From contig JAUTXW010000203.1 in the NCBI GenBank assembly GCA_030620095.1, forward strand, positions 74,501 to 138,500: 64,000 nucleotides of DNA, written 5' to 3'. The position numbers and the translations under genes are program-made. Shown piece after piece: positions 25,601 through 38,000 of this stretch. Under the pieces are notes generated by a model. It did not search any database. It worked only from the letters and a program-made list of their open reading frames with translations, and had not been told where the DNA came from. How positions within the stretch are numbered: the first letter of the stretch is position 1; each line of letters starts with the position of its first letter. This stretch comes from Kuschelorhynchus macadamiae. Its lineage: Eukaryota > Arthropoda > Insecta > Coleoptera > Curculionidae.

Positions 25601-28600
25601 AAGTTTTGATTAATGTTTTTGGGAGGCGTCCAAAAGGATTGGTTACCATTTTGGCAGGAAAGGCCTTCGCCTTTTATGCGAGTGTTGAAGGCACTTAAGG
25701 GTTCCTAAGGAAATTGTTACAAGAAGAGAATCTAGGTTTATTGTTGGGAGGTTTTGAAGTCTTAATAGAATGTGGTGTATATATACCTAATTGGATTACA
25801 TCCGATATTGGTGAACAAATTTGAGAACAGATATCATTCCAAGGCAAGGTAGCGGAGAATCCTGCAAGCCATCCCAATTAACAGAATTATAGTGCCAAAT
25901 AGTACAAGGGGACGTGGATTCTACAACTTTCTGTTGTATGGGACAGGAAACAGCAATTAAACCGTGGTATAAAGAACCTGGGAGAGCGGAAATAAAAAAC
26001 TAATAAATCCCTGGGGTGAGTAGTGAGAAAGAGGTCGAGTGGGTTTTGGATGTGTGAGATGCGTGGGCAGTCGGTAGGTTCTCTGATGTGGTTGATAAGA
26101 GTTTGGCTGATTACAAAGACCTCTGCTGCGCTACATTGGGGATCGGTTTTAACTGATTTTAATTTACTATGAACGTTAAAGTCTCCAAGGATAAGTCGAA
26201 GAGCTCGTTCAGGGAGTTTTCTGAGGGAGAGCTTTGAATAGAACAAATAAATATTGTGGAAGTCTGAAAGAGGGCTATTTGAGCCACACGATATAGGATC
26301 TGTTCGATTCAAGATTAGGAAGTCTTCTACAAGATAAATTACTACGAACGTGTGTGCAAACGCCATCGTCCAGGCAGAATGATGGAAAAAGTTCATAGCC
26401 AGGAAAGCAAAGGCGATTAGTTTCATTTTTACTGCTTATTTTGGTTTCGGTTAGAAAGAGAATATGAGGCTTGCAGGATTGGAAATAGTGGTGAATAGAG
26501 TTGAGGTTTTTACTCAAGCCATAGATATTGGTCAATCACAAATAATATTTCACAAGTATCCCTCACCCAGGGATCCGAACGGAGAGGTATTTTGACCCCG
26601 GATTATTTTAGTTAAGGAACAGCCATCATCATTTTTTTCCATGTAACATTCTTCAGCTTATATAAAATAAGACGGAAACGTCAGTAAAGACTTCAGCAAT
26701 TCTTATTGGAACGTGTATTTGGGGTGGTCCCTCCTTAGGCGAGGGAAACCACTCTTTTTTTTAAAGAAAAAATGAAAAGTTTTCTTTATCTTATTGAGTT
26801 AAATGACATGAAATGCGGATTTATTTATAGTTATCTGTATTTACTTAGGAGTCGTACCTTTTAATAGAACCTTGAAGAAAATACCACTTTTTGCACAGTA
26901 GTTGTAACAAAAATTAAGAATTGTGCATTAGGTTTTCAGACTTTGTTTTAAATATATTTTTTAGTATGTTTAGTTTAAGTGAATTATTAATACTAATAAA
27001 ATATATATATCATTATGTATTTTTCTAAAATGACAGAGTTAATTCATATGTATTAATGTATTTTTCTTCAAAATTCCTCTTTAAACGAAAGCGTGCCAAA
27101 AAGTTAAATTTTCAAGAAGGAATCTAATATTATTATTTACTGTGTTTCTTAAGTGGGTGTATTTTTTTAATAAACATTTTATATGTCCTTTAATGCTTTT
27201 TCATCCTGAAGGTCATGTTTAAGCGTCATCTGACAACGAAGCATTAAGGCCATTAATCACAAGACCATTAATACCATGGTGTGTTACACGCTTTGTATTA
27301 CTGTTTTTAAAAAATGCAGACTTTTCCCAATGTCGATTTTTAGGGACAAGTTCAATTTTGTTTTTCGACTTTGTTTATTCATTCCAAGTTAAATGTTATG
27401 TAACTAGTCTGCATTTTTTGATCTAGCTCCATACACAAATTATAGTGGGTGGTTTTCACGTAACAAACTAATATAAAACTTGCTATCAAATGGTATAAGA
27501 AAGATCAAACAGTACCATAATATTAAAATATTTTAAATGTTATATAAATACGACTAATAAGTAATTATTCTAGCAGCAGTATTATTTTTTCTTCATAGAT
27601 GTTTCTTTTTTGTTTTTCCCTTATTTGTCATGAACTTGTATTGTTTAAAAAGAAAGTAACAAGACCCAAATGACTAATGATTATTTTTAATATTATGGGA
27701 ATGTATTTCTTCACTGCTATACACTATATATGTTATTCTGTATACAAGAAATATTTTATATTTAATTCCGCGTTTTGTTTTCAGGCATGTACGATGGAAA
27801 TGAACACACGCCAAAATTGCTCCAGTGCTCCCACACGGTCTGCCTCCATTGCCTTACTCGTATTGCAGCCTCCCAAACCCGGGACACTGGATCTTTTCGA
27901 TGTCCGATTTGCAGAGAGTTGATTACTATACCTAGAGGGGGTGTCAGTGCATTGCCCCCTTCGTTTCTGGTCAATCAGCTCTTGGATTTGATGTCGAGGC
28001 AAAGACGAGAGGTACGATATACAATAGAAAAATATATTGTAGTTGTGTATAGTGTGCCCCAAAAATTTTAGACGACACCATTACCAATCATTGATATTTA
28101 CCTTTTTTTCATAATTAAATTCACTTTTTCCCCTGATCACATTTTTTTTTTATTTCAGGTTATTCCGAAGTGTTCAGTTCATATAAACCAAGAACTTCTA
28201 TTCTGTGAAACTTGTGATACGGTGTTTTGCACACTATGCACAGGAGGATCTCACAACGACAGCACGAATAGTTGCGAGCACACCATAATACCATTTTCCA
28301 TTGCTATCAAAAGGATGTCGGAAATTCTGTTGTATAAGGCTAATGAGTGTATATCAAAGGTATGTTCATTTTAATGTAACAACTTGTGTGATTCCACAAT
28401 GAACCTGTAATTCGAAGGTCAAGATGTAATTTTTTAAATTATGTGTTTAGTTTTTTTCAGAAATCCTCCGATTTTACGTATATGAATGCGCCTTCCTGTA
28501 AGAAGTGCAAACTTTTTTCTGTGTAGTATTTCACATTTATGTGGATGTTAGTGGTCAGGACAAGGATTAGACAATGTCAGATAGGAATTACTCTCCGACG

Positions 28601-29025
28601 TTTCCCCTTCGATTACACGAGGCATCTTCAGAAATTGTTACTCCACGATATCTGAACACTGAATGAACTCCGAGAGATTCAGGCGGGCTTTTATACCCGA
28701 CTTGTCCTCACCGAACCGTAATCCTGTGTTAAGATCGGTTTCCAACGTGTGATGTAGACCCTAACTCGTATCTCTATTGAAGTTTTTTATATGTTTCTTA
28801 TTTCTAGTTGATGTTGAGCGTCCTGTATCTCCCTCATACACTTCTTCTTAGGTGCAAGCCATTTTGTATACTCATTCTGTTTGAAAAGGTACAATATCTT
28901 TCGGGGATCGCAAGCATTGTCCAATCTTCTTATGTGTATGTTGGAACTCCCAAGTAATCATCCTATTTTGTCTTTAGTGCCATGTATGTAAAGAAGAACA
29001 ACATTACCTACTGGTGGTCTCGTAT

Positions 29026-29091
<66 letters not shown>

Positions 29092-32000
29092 CAACTAAAC
29101 TTAAGGAACATGAACTATGTATTAAAAAGAAACAAATTGTTCAATCTGCTGAACACCAGCATACTACTGGCCATATTATAAATGTCAAAGAAACTTATGT
29201 TCTAGCATCGGTTCCAGGATTTTATAAACGAAAAATTAGAAAGTCTATTGACATTTTTAAACATACAAAAAACTTCTATAGAGATCTGGTTACGGTCTAC
29301 ATCACACGTGGGAACTGATCTTAACACAGGGTCACGGTTCGGCGAACACAAGTAGGGTATAAAAGCCCGCCTGAATCTTTCCGAGCTCTCATTCAATGTT
29401 CAGATTTCGTGGAGTAAAGAAGGCAAAACGTCGGATAGTAATTCCAATTTGACACGGTCTAATTCCAAGAACCATGAGTTCTTAATTGGCCACCACGTTA
29501 TATGGTGGTAAGGCATTTTTAGCCAGGGTTCTAATTCAGTTTAGATAATTTTTAAATCTTTTTACAATTTCAGACATAAATAGTAATCATAGAAAATAAA
29601 ACAAGCTCGTTTGTATGATTATTACTAAAATTATTGTACTTTTTTTATTATTATTACTATTATTATTAGGAGTTTCTTTTCGCAGAGTGCGGTGTATTTA
29701 TATAACTCATCGGTCATTTTATTGCAGGTTGAGAAATTTCCCTACTATCCGACAGGTGTTAAAAATAACTTATTTTCGCATTTCATATATAAAGGGAAAG
29801 GCCAAATGTATCTGTTTCTTGATAAACAATTAAAGATAATGCCCGTGGTAGATATCACTATAAGGTCAATGATTACACTTTCATATCTCTAACTCTGACG
29901 AATTTCAAGTGCGAGGACATCATATTTTCCTAATTTAATTTATTTTCTATTGTTTCTTGGGTGTGTTATTGGAGTTTGGATCGCCGATATCGATCAAGAG
30001 AGTTTTTTGTGATTCTTGTCAACGAGAATCATATCAGGTCAGTTTGATGGAATACTCTTGTACTCTTATGTGTTAGCTCTGATCTGTTCCAAAAGAGTTG
30101 CGTACTTTCGTTTCTTGAACTATTAATATTATTAATATCAATATTATTTTGAAATATATTGTTTTTCAAACTTACCAAGGAGCTGTTTTCAACTTAATCT
30201 GATATTTTAATTGCATAAATTGACTAATATTCGGAATAATATTATTAATATTAATATTTTTTGAAATATATTGATATGATATTGATTGATATATTCTGAG
30301 ATTTTAAGTGCAAGCAATTTATTAATATAAACATGATTTTACTATTTTTATTGTTTATCTTATTGGGAAAATGTAATTAAACGCATGTTATGGAAAATGT
30401 TTTCTACATTTTTTGTCTTTAAAACCAAAAACTACATTTATGTCAATTAATCTAGAAGAAAAAAATGGCAATTTGAACAAAAGCTAAAGCACATTTGAAG
30501 CTAATTAGTACATCAGTAAATGCATCAAAAAATCAATCCACAAATCCCACTTCGTTGCTTTATCAAGTTCTTTACTAAATAAGACAGACGGCTTCCATAT
30601 TAAATTTAAAAAAATCCTTATAGTGAAAATAAATAATACTTGCGGACCATATGTACTTATTTTAGTAGGACAGTACTTCTTTTTAAATTGTGCCCTAATG
30701 CCTTTAGAAAGTTTACGTAGTAAGTCTAATTATGCTCATTTATTTTACAATATTACAGCTTATGAAGCGTTTCTCAATACGGAGAAAATTTGGATAATGA
30801 TCCTATCCACTATAGTAATGCAATATTCTGAAAGGACACGCTAATAGCAACAAAGATGCAGCACTCAAAATATTTATTGCAGGAAAAGAACTTTTTTGCT
30901 CTTCACCTTGTGTAATTTCCTTACTCCGCAAAACAGCATATATCGACGCCGTTATTCATATTTTATTTTCATCATATAATTTTCCTGACAAAAATTATTA
31001 TTATGGTCACCGTAATTAAAAGGGATCTTTCTACTGAAAAGTTAGAGGCGCCCCTTTTGGAATTTGGAACCGCAATTATATTAAGTTTCACTTTATGGGA
31101 AATTTGAGTTTATGCGAGCTATATTTTCGACCTTAAATTAAAATTTCCAAAAACGATGTCCTTTTAATTAATACAGTATTTTTTAAAAACCTAGGTAGAA
31201 CTTCAACCTCTTGTTTTCTAGGAGTGGTTGAGTCAATACCGCGAGTCGCGATACGTTTCTCTGAAATGTCTATGGAATATCTTTCGACTCTTAGAAAATT
31301 AGTCAAAATCTGTAACAAAACTAGGCCAAATTATTGTTTCAAAATTTATTTTAGCTCCAGAGACGGTTTATTTTCTTGCTAATTAACTGAATGTTTCGAG
31401 AAAGTGATGTAGGAAGATTTTGTAAATACTGATGTATTATATCTTCGATAACATTATTTAACGTTACAGAAATTTAAAATGTGTTTTGGTCACACTGCGG
31501 TTAAAGCTGGCAACACACTTTCGGCACTCCACGCCACGAGCTAGCGTGTACTGTTTAAAAAGTTTAATCCTTCTGAATTATGTAGACCTCGAACACACAT
31601 AACTTGGCACGTTGTAGGCGCCACTCCGTCCTCGCTGACGTACCACTCTACGCGTGCTACAGCACGTGGAATTCCGCAGGTTTGAATTGATAGAGAAGCT
31701 ATTGAATCATCACATGATATTCAATGCAAGGATTATAGAAATAAACATAATTGGAAAATAATCTCGGAAACACATTTTTCGAGAATTAAGCATTTCAGGC
31801 GCGTTATTACATAATTCTTGAATTAATATATTATTATTGAGAAATAAAATGAGATTATAACATTCTTTTTCAAATGATTTTTTGCTATGCGATGCTAACC
31901 CAGTCAACTGATATGTGGAGTACGTAGGGGCGGAAATTAATTTTACCCCCCCCTCCCGCAGTTTCTCGACAAAGGGCCGCAGGTGCAAGACAAAAAAAAG

Positions 32001-35000
32001 GTTAACCATAATTTTCCTCGGGCTCCATTACACATTATCGCCGGGCCACCTATCATCATTGCCTCCTTTGGTTTATGGCAGTTCCACCACTGAGTACGTA
32101 GTATGCCCTTGGTGTATTTGTAAACCTAAAACTTTGCGACACGCCACGAAACCTCTCAGGGCACGGCGCATAGTGGTTTATGTTATACGGGAACGCAGAA
32201 ATAATTTAATAACTTCAAAATGATAAATGATATATAAATTTTGATCTAATTTAAATTTGTAGATATGTTGTAAATGTCAAATTTTGACAGACGGTCATGT
32301 TTTTCTTATGGAACACCCTGTATATTAATTTATATTGGAAAACAGTATAATTTTCTGACTTCAAATATATATAGTTTGACCAACTTTAATCAATCCGTTT
32401 TGAAAATATGAAGTCATGAAGAACCTTGAAGAAAGCATATACCATATTAAATTTATTCGCTTGATCAAAGACGATTAATATAATAATATGTAAATATTTG
32501 AAATCCGAAAATAGCTCTTTTTAAATATGAATTTTTATACAGTGGGTATGTTTCCTTAGAAGATCATCTGCCGAAATTTGAAATTTTCAAACACATTTTT
32601 TCTGAATCTAATTATAAACACGTTTAAAGAACTCTTGGAGATCAATATAATATAAGGCGAGACATTTTTCCTTGTTCAATCCAATTAGTTTCAACTCAAA
32701 AACCGTAAGAAACGCGATACAAATCTAAGAAATATAATTATTTGCTAAACATTATGTTTAATAACAATAATAAAAACTATTCATTTTAATAATAATAATG
32801 GATGTATTTCAACGATTTTTTCAGGTGCCAAATTTTTACAAACTATTGACTTTTTAATTAAAGGACTCTATGTGAATTGTAACAATAACTTTACAGGCAG
32901 TAACGGACATATAGGGGGGGGGGTTGTCCCTCCAATATTTTATTCTGTATAAATAAGATTTTGCCATCTTATTTATCTTATTATATGTTGGAATATTTCA
33001 GTTTTCAATAAATTGTTAAAAAAAGTAAATTTATTCAAAGGCAAAGGGTCCAGACTTTGAAAACAAAATATGAATAAATGATACTAGGTAGTTACACAAA
33101 AGTACAGACTTTTTTTTAAGAATATCAGAAAATAAATTGAAACGTGGAAATAAACGGAGATATTTGGCCTTTTTTTAAACTGCAAACGTATTGTTTTTTA
33201 ATTTTTATGAAATTATGTGGATACTATATTCGATAATAACTCTTTCAATGGAGATCAATATAATATAAGGCGAGACATTTTTCCTTGTTCAATCCAATTA
33301 GTTTTAACTCAAAAACCGTAAGAAACGCGATAAAAATCTAAGAAATATAATTATTTGCTCAACATTATTTTTAATAACAACAATAAAAACTATTCATTTT
33401 AATAATAATAATGGATGTATTTCAACGATTTTTTCAGGTACCAAATTTTTAGAAACTATTGACTGTGGCTCTTTTTAATTAAAGGACACTCTATGTGAAT
33501 TTTAAAAATAACTTTACAGGCACTAACGGACATATAGGGGGGGCTGTCTCCCTATTATTTTATTTTATTGGCAAAATCTTATTTATCTTATTATATGTTG
33601 AAATTATTTCAGCTTTCAATAAATTGTTAAAAAAACTAAATTTATTCAAAGGTAAAGGGTCCAGACTTAGAATACAAAATATGAATAAATGATACTAGGT
33701 AGTTACACAAAAGTACAGACTTTTTTATTAAGAATATCAGAAAATAAATTGAAACGTGGAAATAAACGGAGATATTTGGACTTTTTTTAAACTGCAAACG
33801 TATTTGTTTTTTAATTTTTATGAAGTTATGTAGATACTATATTCGATATAGAATAAGGTCATTATTCTATATCGAACGAATTCGCGTAATAATAATATTA
33901 AATTATAAAGTTACTTTTCACCTGAAGAAACTCCGAACCTTTATAATCCATGTTGTGCTTTTTATCATGAAAATTATTCAGCAATGGTCTCAATCACAAC
34001 GATGTTTTCAGTAAAGTTTTGACAAGGTAGTTAAATCAGCCTTTGGGTTTATATTATGTAATAATATTTTTAACTTAGTTAAAGAATGTGAATAATACTC
34101 TGGGAAATAATATCATTTAGAAACTAAAATATAAATTTTAAGCACACAGTAAAATCTACGTTTGAGCTAAGAAATATTTTTATATTACTAAGTAAAATTC
34201 AAAGCGCTCCTGCAGCTAAAGTTGCGCAAAGATGCGGTTAAATTTAATACATCTGATAGAGTAAATTATGAAGAATATTATGATATAAATTAGAACGTGT
34301 ATGCAAATGTAGCTACTAAAGTTGTAGCTCTAAAGATCCTAATGTGCGAAGTATAAATTTGCTTTATTTTTAAAGTGTCATTTCAACTATATTAAATTAA
34401 ACAAATCGTTTTATTTTTGTATGATAAAAAAAGAACTAATACTGTTATTAAAAGGCAAAAATAACGTAAGGGAAATAAATTGAATAGAAAATTATATTTA
34501 TATTTCTGTCGTAAAATCCAACATTTTGGTTGCGAATAAATTTGGTTGTTTAATGACTCTATTAAAATATAGACGGAGAAAATTTAGAAAATCGACCCAA
34601 TTTTATGAAGTCTAATTATCTGTTAATATAAAAAAACTAAAAAGAAAAGACTATTAAACTTTGGATATTTAATTTTTTTCCTCTTATTGACAACTATGAG
34701 GCGTGGAGTGCCCGGTTTAAGTACTAAAAGTCTCAGTTTTTCCTTTATAGTCAAGTTTCACTTTTATTTTCATGTAATCATTTATTAAGTAGTATATTAT
34801 TTTTTTAGTAAAATAATAATTATTAATGTTTTTTTTTAATAAATTTGCCTAATAGACAAAATTTGTCCAATAATAATAATAATAAAATCTCACTAATTGC
34901 CAATATAAGTAGAAATAATGTACGTTTGCTAAATATATTATGCTTCATTAAAATACTAAAAACATGTTAAGAGAGAAAGAACAAATATCATATCCTGAAA

Positions 35001-38000
35001 CCATTGGCCTGGATGAATTATATGCACACATTAATATTAAAATAAATCGAATGAGAATTAATTTATCGTGTTTTGTCCGACGCACTAAAAAACAAATTGC
35101 CATAGATAATAATTCAAGAGAAACCGCAATATTAATTCCGTGTATTTTGTTTAGAGTTTAATGTACTTTATCTTCTTTTATACTTATTGTGCTTTTAATT
35201 CATATATGATAGTGTTTGTCAAAAAAAACATATTATGGACTCAACAAATATGTTTAAATGAAAGTTGTAAGAAGGACGACATTACACACTGATTTTCTTA
35301 ATTGCCTGTTGAAGAAACAAGTATAAATTAACAAAAAACCCAATTGCTTAAAGCTAGTATATTAAAAATATGAAAAGAAACTATAAAATATACTAAAATA
35401 AGCGACACTATTTTATATAGGTATACCCGGTATGTATCCCGTATAAAGCAAAAAATAAAAATAAAACTGCTTCTGAATCCCATGTATTCCCAAGAAAGTA
35501 TCTCCTCCAATATCATATTTGCACTACTAACCTACTTATTATTTTTATTATAATTACCTTTATTTGGTAAACAAAATTCGGAATGAAATATATTATGTTA
35601 CAACTTAATTTGGATATGGTCAGTTAGTTCTCCTTTTCGATCTTCATGAGCATTTGAGGAGATATTTGCGAAGTTCTAGACACGGGTGTGATTAAAAAAT
35701 CCGTCTTATCATAATGTCTATACTGACGTCGCGATATTAAGGCACACTTTTAAAAAAGAGACAGTTCTCTTTAAAAATTAAAAAAAAATCTGCATTTTTT
35801 TTTGAAACTCGATTTAATCTAATTTCTTGACCCAGGACAAAAATTGTAAAACTAGGTTTTGTAGGAAAAATGTGGGACTTTTGAGCTTGACCTACCCAAT
35901 CTTTTTTGTCCAAGGAGGTTCCGATACGTAGGTGCGAAAGTTTAAAAAATCGAGGGCTGAATGTAAAATATTGCCTAATTTATTTTTTTATGTTGGACGA
36001 GAGGTACTACCTACGCCATTTTGATTTTTTTGTAAGCAAACTCAGCTCAAACATTGCTGTATGCAAACACATTACCCGTCTTTGCAGACGCAGTCGGGTA
36101 ATAATGTTACGTCCAAAGTTAATAATGCAATATTTAGGATGTACTTTTTGGGAATAGCTCTGATGGTTTTATTTGCCACTATCCAAATGATTATATTTGA
36201 ATTTGATACCGGAAAACTTCTAATATCCTTTGTTTCTGATTGCTAGTTTGTCTTCTTGGATCTAGCGGCTAATCTTCCAATGTTTTTAGGAAATTTATTT
36301 TACCAATACGATTGCGTCAGCCGAGGCTCGGTAGAAATCTATGATAAAATTATTTACAATGTAAAAACAGTTATTTTTTACAAACACTTCTATTAAATTT
36401 GTTAACAACAAATGTAACATGTTTCCGTCACACCGTTTTCGCTACACACAAACTTCTTCGGATCGAGATTTAACGTCCGAAGAAGCTACTGTGAAGCGAA
36501 AGAAAGTTTTTTGATGCGGGTAAAGACTTGCAGGTAGTTGATAGGATATAATGTTCCGTGTACGGGACAGTCTGTGAATGAAGGACTGACCAAAGTCTGG
36601 TTACTGAAGGTGGAAGATGACGGGAGCACGATTAAATAATACAAGTATGATAATTCACAGAGCTGAATCAGTGACAGTCCAGAGACGAGAGACAGATTGT
36701 GAACAGATGAGGCAAGTTTCCTTGTGATGTTTGGATCATTAGTTGGTGAACAGGTCTTTGAATAGAGTCAAGGAGTTTAAAGGTTATAAGAAAGGATGCA
36801 ATTTATATATGGGAACGTCATACAGGGCTAGGTCTGATTTATGATGTGTACAGTGTGTTTATTTTAGCAGTTGAAAAATATTTTCGTGCTTGGAAAAGTA
36901 AACCTAGTTTCTTAGCCGCCCCTGTGGCAATTGATGTGATGTGATCATGCTAGAGGAGATCTGATAGCAACTAGGAATACCATAAAGTCATTTTTCATTT
37001 TATTAATGTGAATGCAGGTAATAATAAAATTGTGCCAGTGTATCTTTGTGGATTTTGATTGATCAAGGAAGTTAGCGCACTGTAGTACGATCTTTTGGAT
37101 ACCCTGGGTTAAAGATAAAGTCATAACGTGACCAACGATAATTACACCGACTTATCGTTGACGTGACGCTAATAATCAGCGTTATAATCTAAAGTCTAGA
37201 CAAAATACATAGTCTTGACGTCAACCTCCAGATTTTTAAGCTTTAAAATTAAGACATTTTTAAAGCTGCCATATTTTTGGAAAATTATCGCTTAATTTTA
37301 ATAGATTGTTGCAACCCACTTTACCCATTATTTCACAGATCTGCTCTAAAATTAACCATTATCAACAAACCAAGCACTGGGCGGGAAAACAAGACCTTAG
37401 TCTGATTTATTTTACTCTGTGTTAACACAGTCTGCCGCTGAAATATTCATAGAGCAACAATAGTCAGAAAATAATTTTAATATTTTTTATACAGATAAAA
37501 AAAATAATTGACTTTATAATCGATGTTAAAGACAGCACAATCAACTTTTTCGTCATCAGAATCCTAATCAGCTCTGACCTTTTAAAGCAACCTAAAAACT
37601 TTGAATTTACATAGTTCTCTTGGTTAGTCTGATGTCCGATTTGAGACTTTTACATCTGTATTCACTAAAGAGGTTTAAATTTAGACCAAGTCTAACTTGA
37701 CAGTTACATGTTTAAGATGACATTTGCAACAATTGAACAAATATTTTTTCACAATGTCACAATTACAAAATGACAATGACATAAGAGAAACATAACTGGC
37801 GAACTAAGAGTTTTAAGTACCTAGGCAACTAGACCTGTTCTAACTCTTAAACCTTTTTAGTGAAAATGGGTTTAGTAAATCTTCTTGTGTAGACCATGTG
37901 ATAATGTCTGCCATTCTTGCAGTTAACACAAGCTCAAGAGGGCGTCACATCAGAACTAAATAGATTAAATTCCGCAAAAGACAAATGTTTGGAACAGATA

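Larger units (their letters stand above)
24902..26540 (-). mobile_element. Decayed CR1/Jockey-like LINE (endonuclease + partial reverse transcriptase)
   Basis: On the - strand an AP-type endonuclease domain (about 26535-25890) is followed by remnants of a reverse transcriptase (about 25500-24905), in the order usual for Jockey/CR1-type LINEs. Frameshifts divide it, and a large part of the RT palm before the YADD box is missing. ORF1 and the 3' end were not identified. It lies inside intron 1 in antisense orientation to the host gene. Confidence 0.72.
8995..27784 (+). other. Intron 1 (18.8 kb), filled with transposon remnants
   Basis: It runs from GTAAGT at 8995 to TTTTCAG at 27784 and splits the RING finger between its first and second zinc-ligand pairs. 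It holds Penelope-like, mariner-like, LINE and Rep-A sequences, which are listed separately. Confidence 0.85.
28550..29500. mobile_element. Penelope-like element remnant flanked by inverted terminal segments
   Basis: Arms at about 28550-28810 and 29215-29500 are inverted copies of one another. They share ATTCAGGCGGGCTTTTATAC in complement and a tail with AATTTGACACGG on the right arm. Each arm carries TATAAAAG pointing outward (28688-28695 on the - strand, 29358-29365 on the + strand). Between them are the end of a Penelope-like frame (29100-29318) and a TA microsatellite that replaces its upstream part. Head-to-head terminal repeats are known for Penelope-like elements. A related palindrome occurs at 42575-42930. 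Confidence 0.65.
28360..37922 (+). other. Intron 3 (9.6 kb)
   Basis: Phase 0 intron between the B-box and coiled-coil exons. It holds the Penelope-like palindrome, a TA microsatellite, a tandem duplication and the 36.4-kb palindrome. Confidence 0.85.

Noticed and set aside
27762..28062. - strand open frames over exon 2
   Set aside because: Shadows of the RING exon; the + strand frame has zinc ligands and splice sites.
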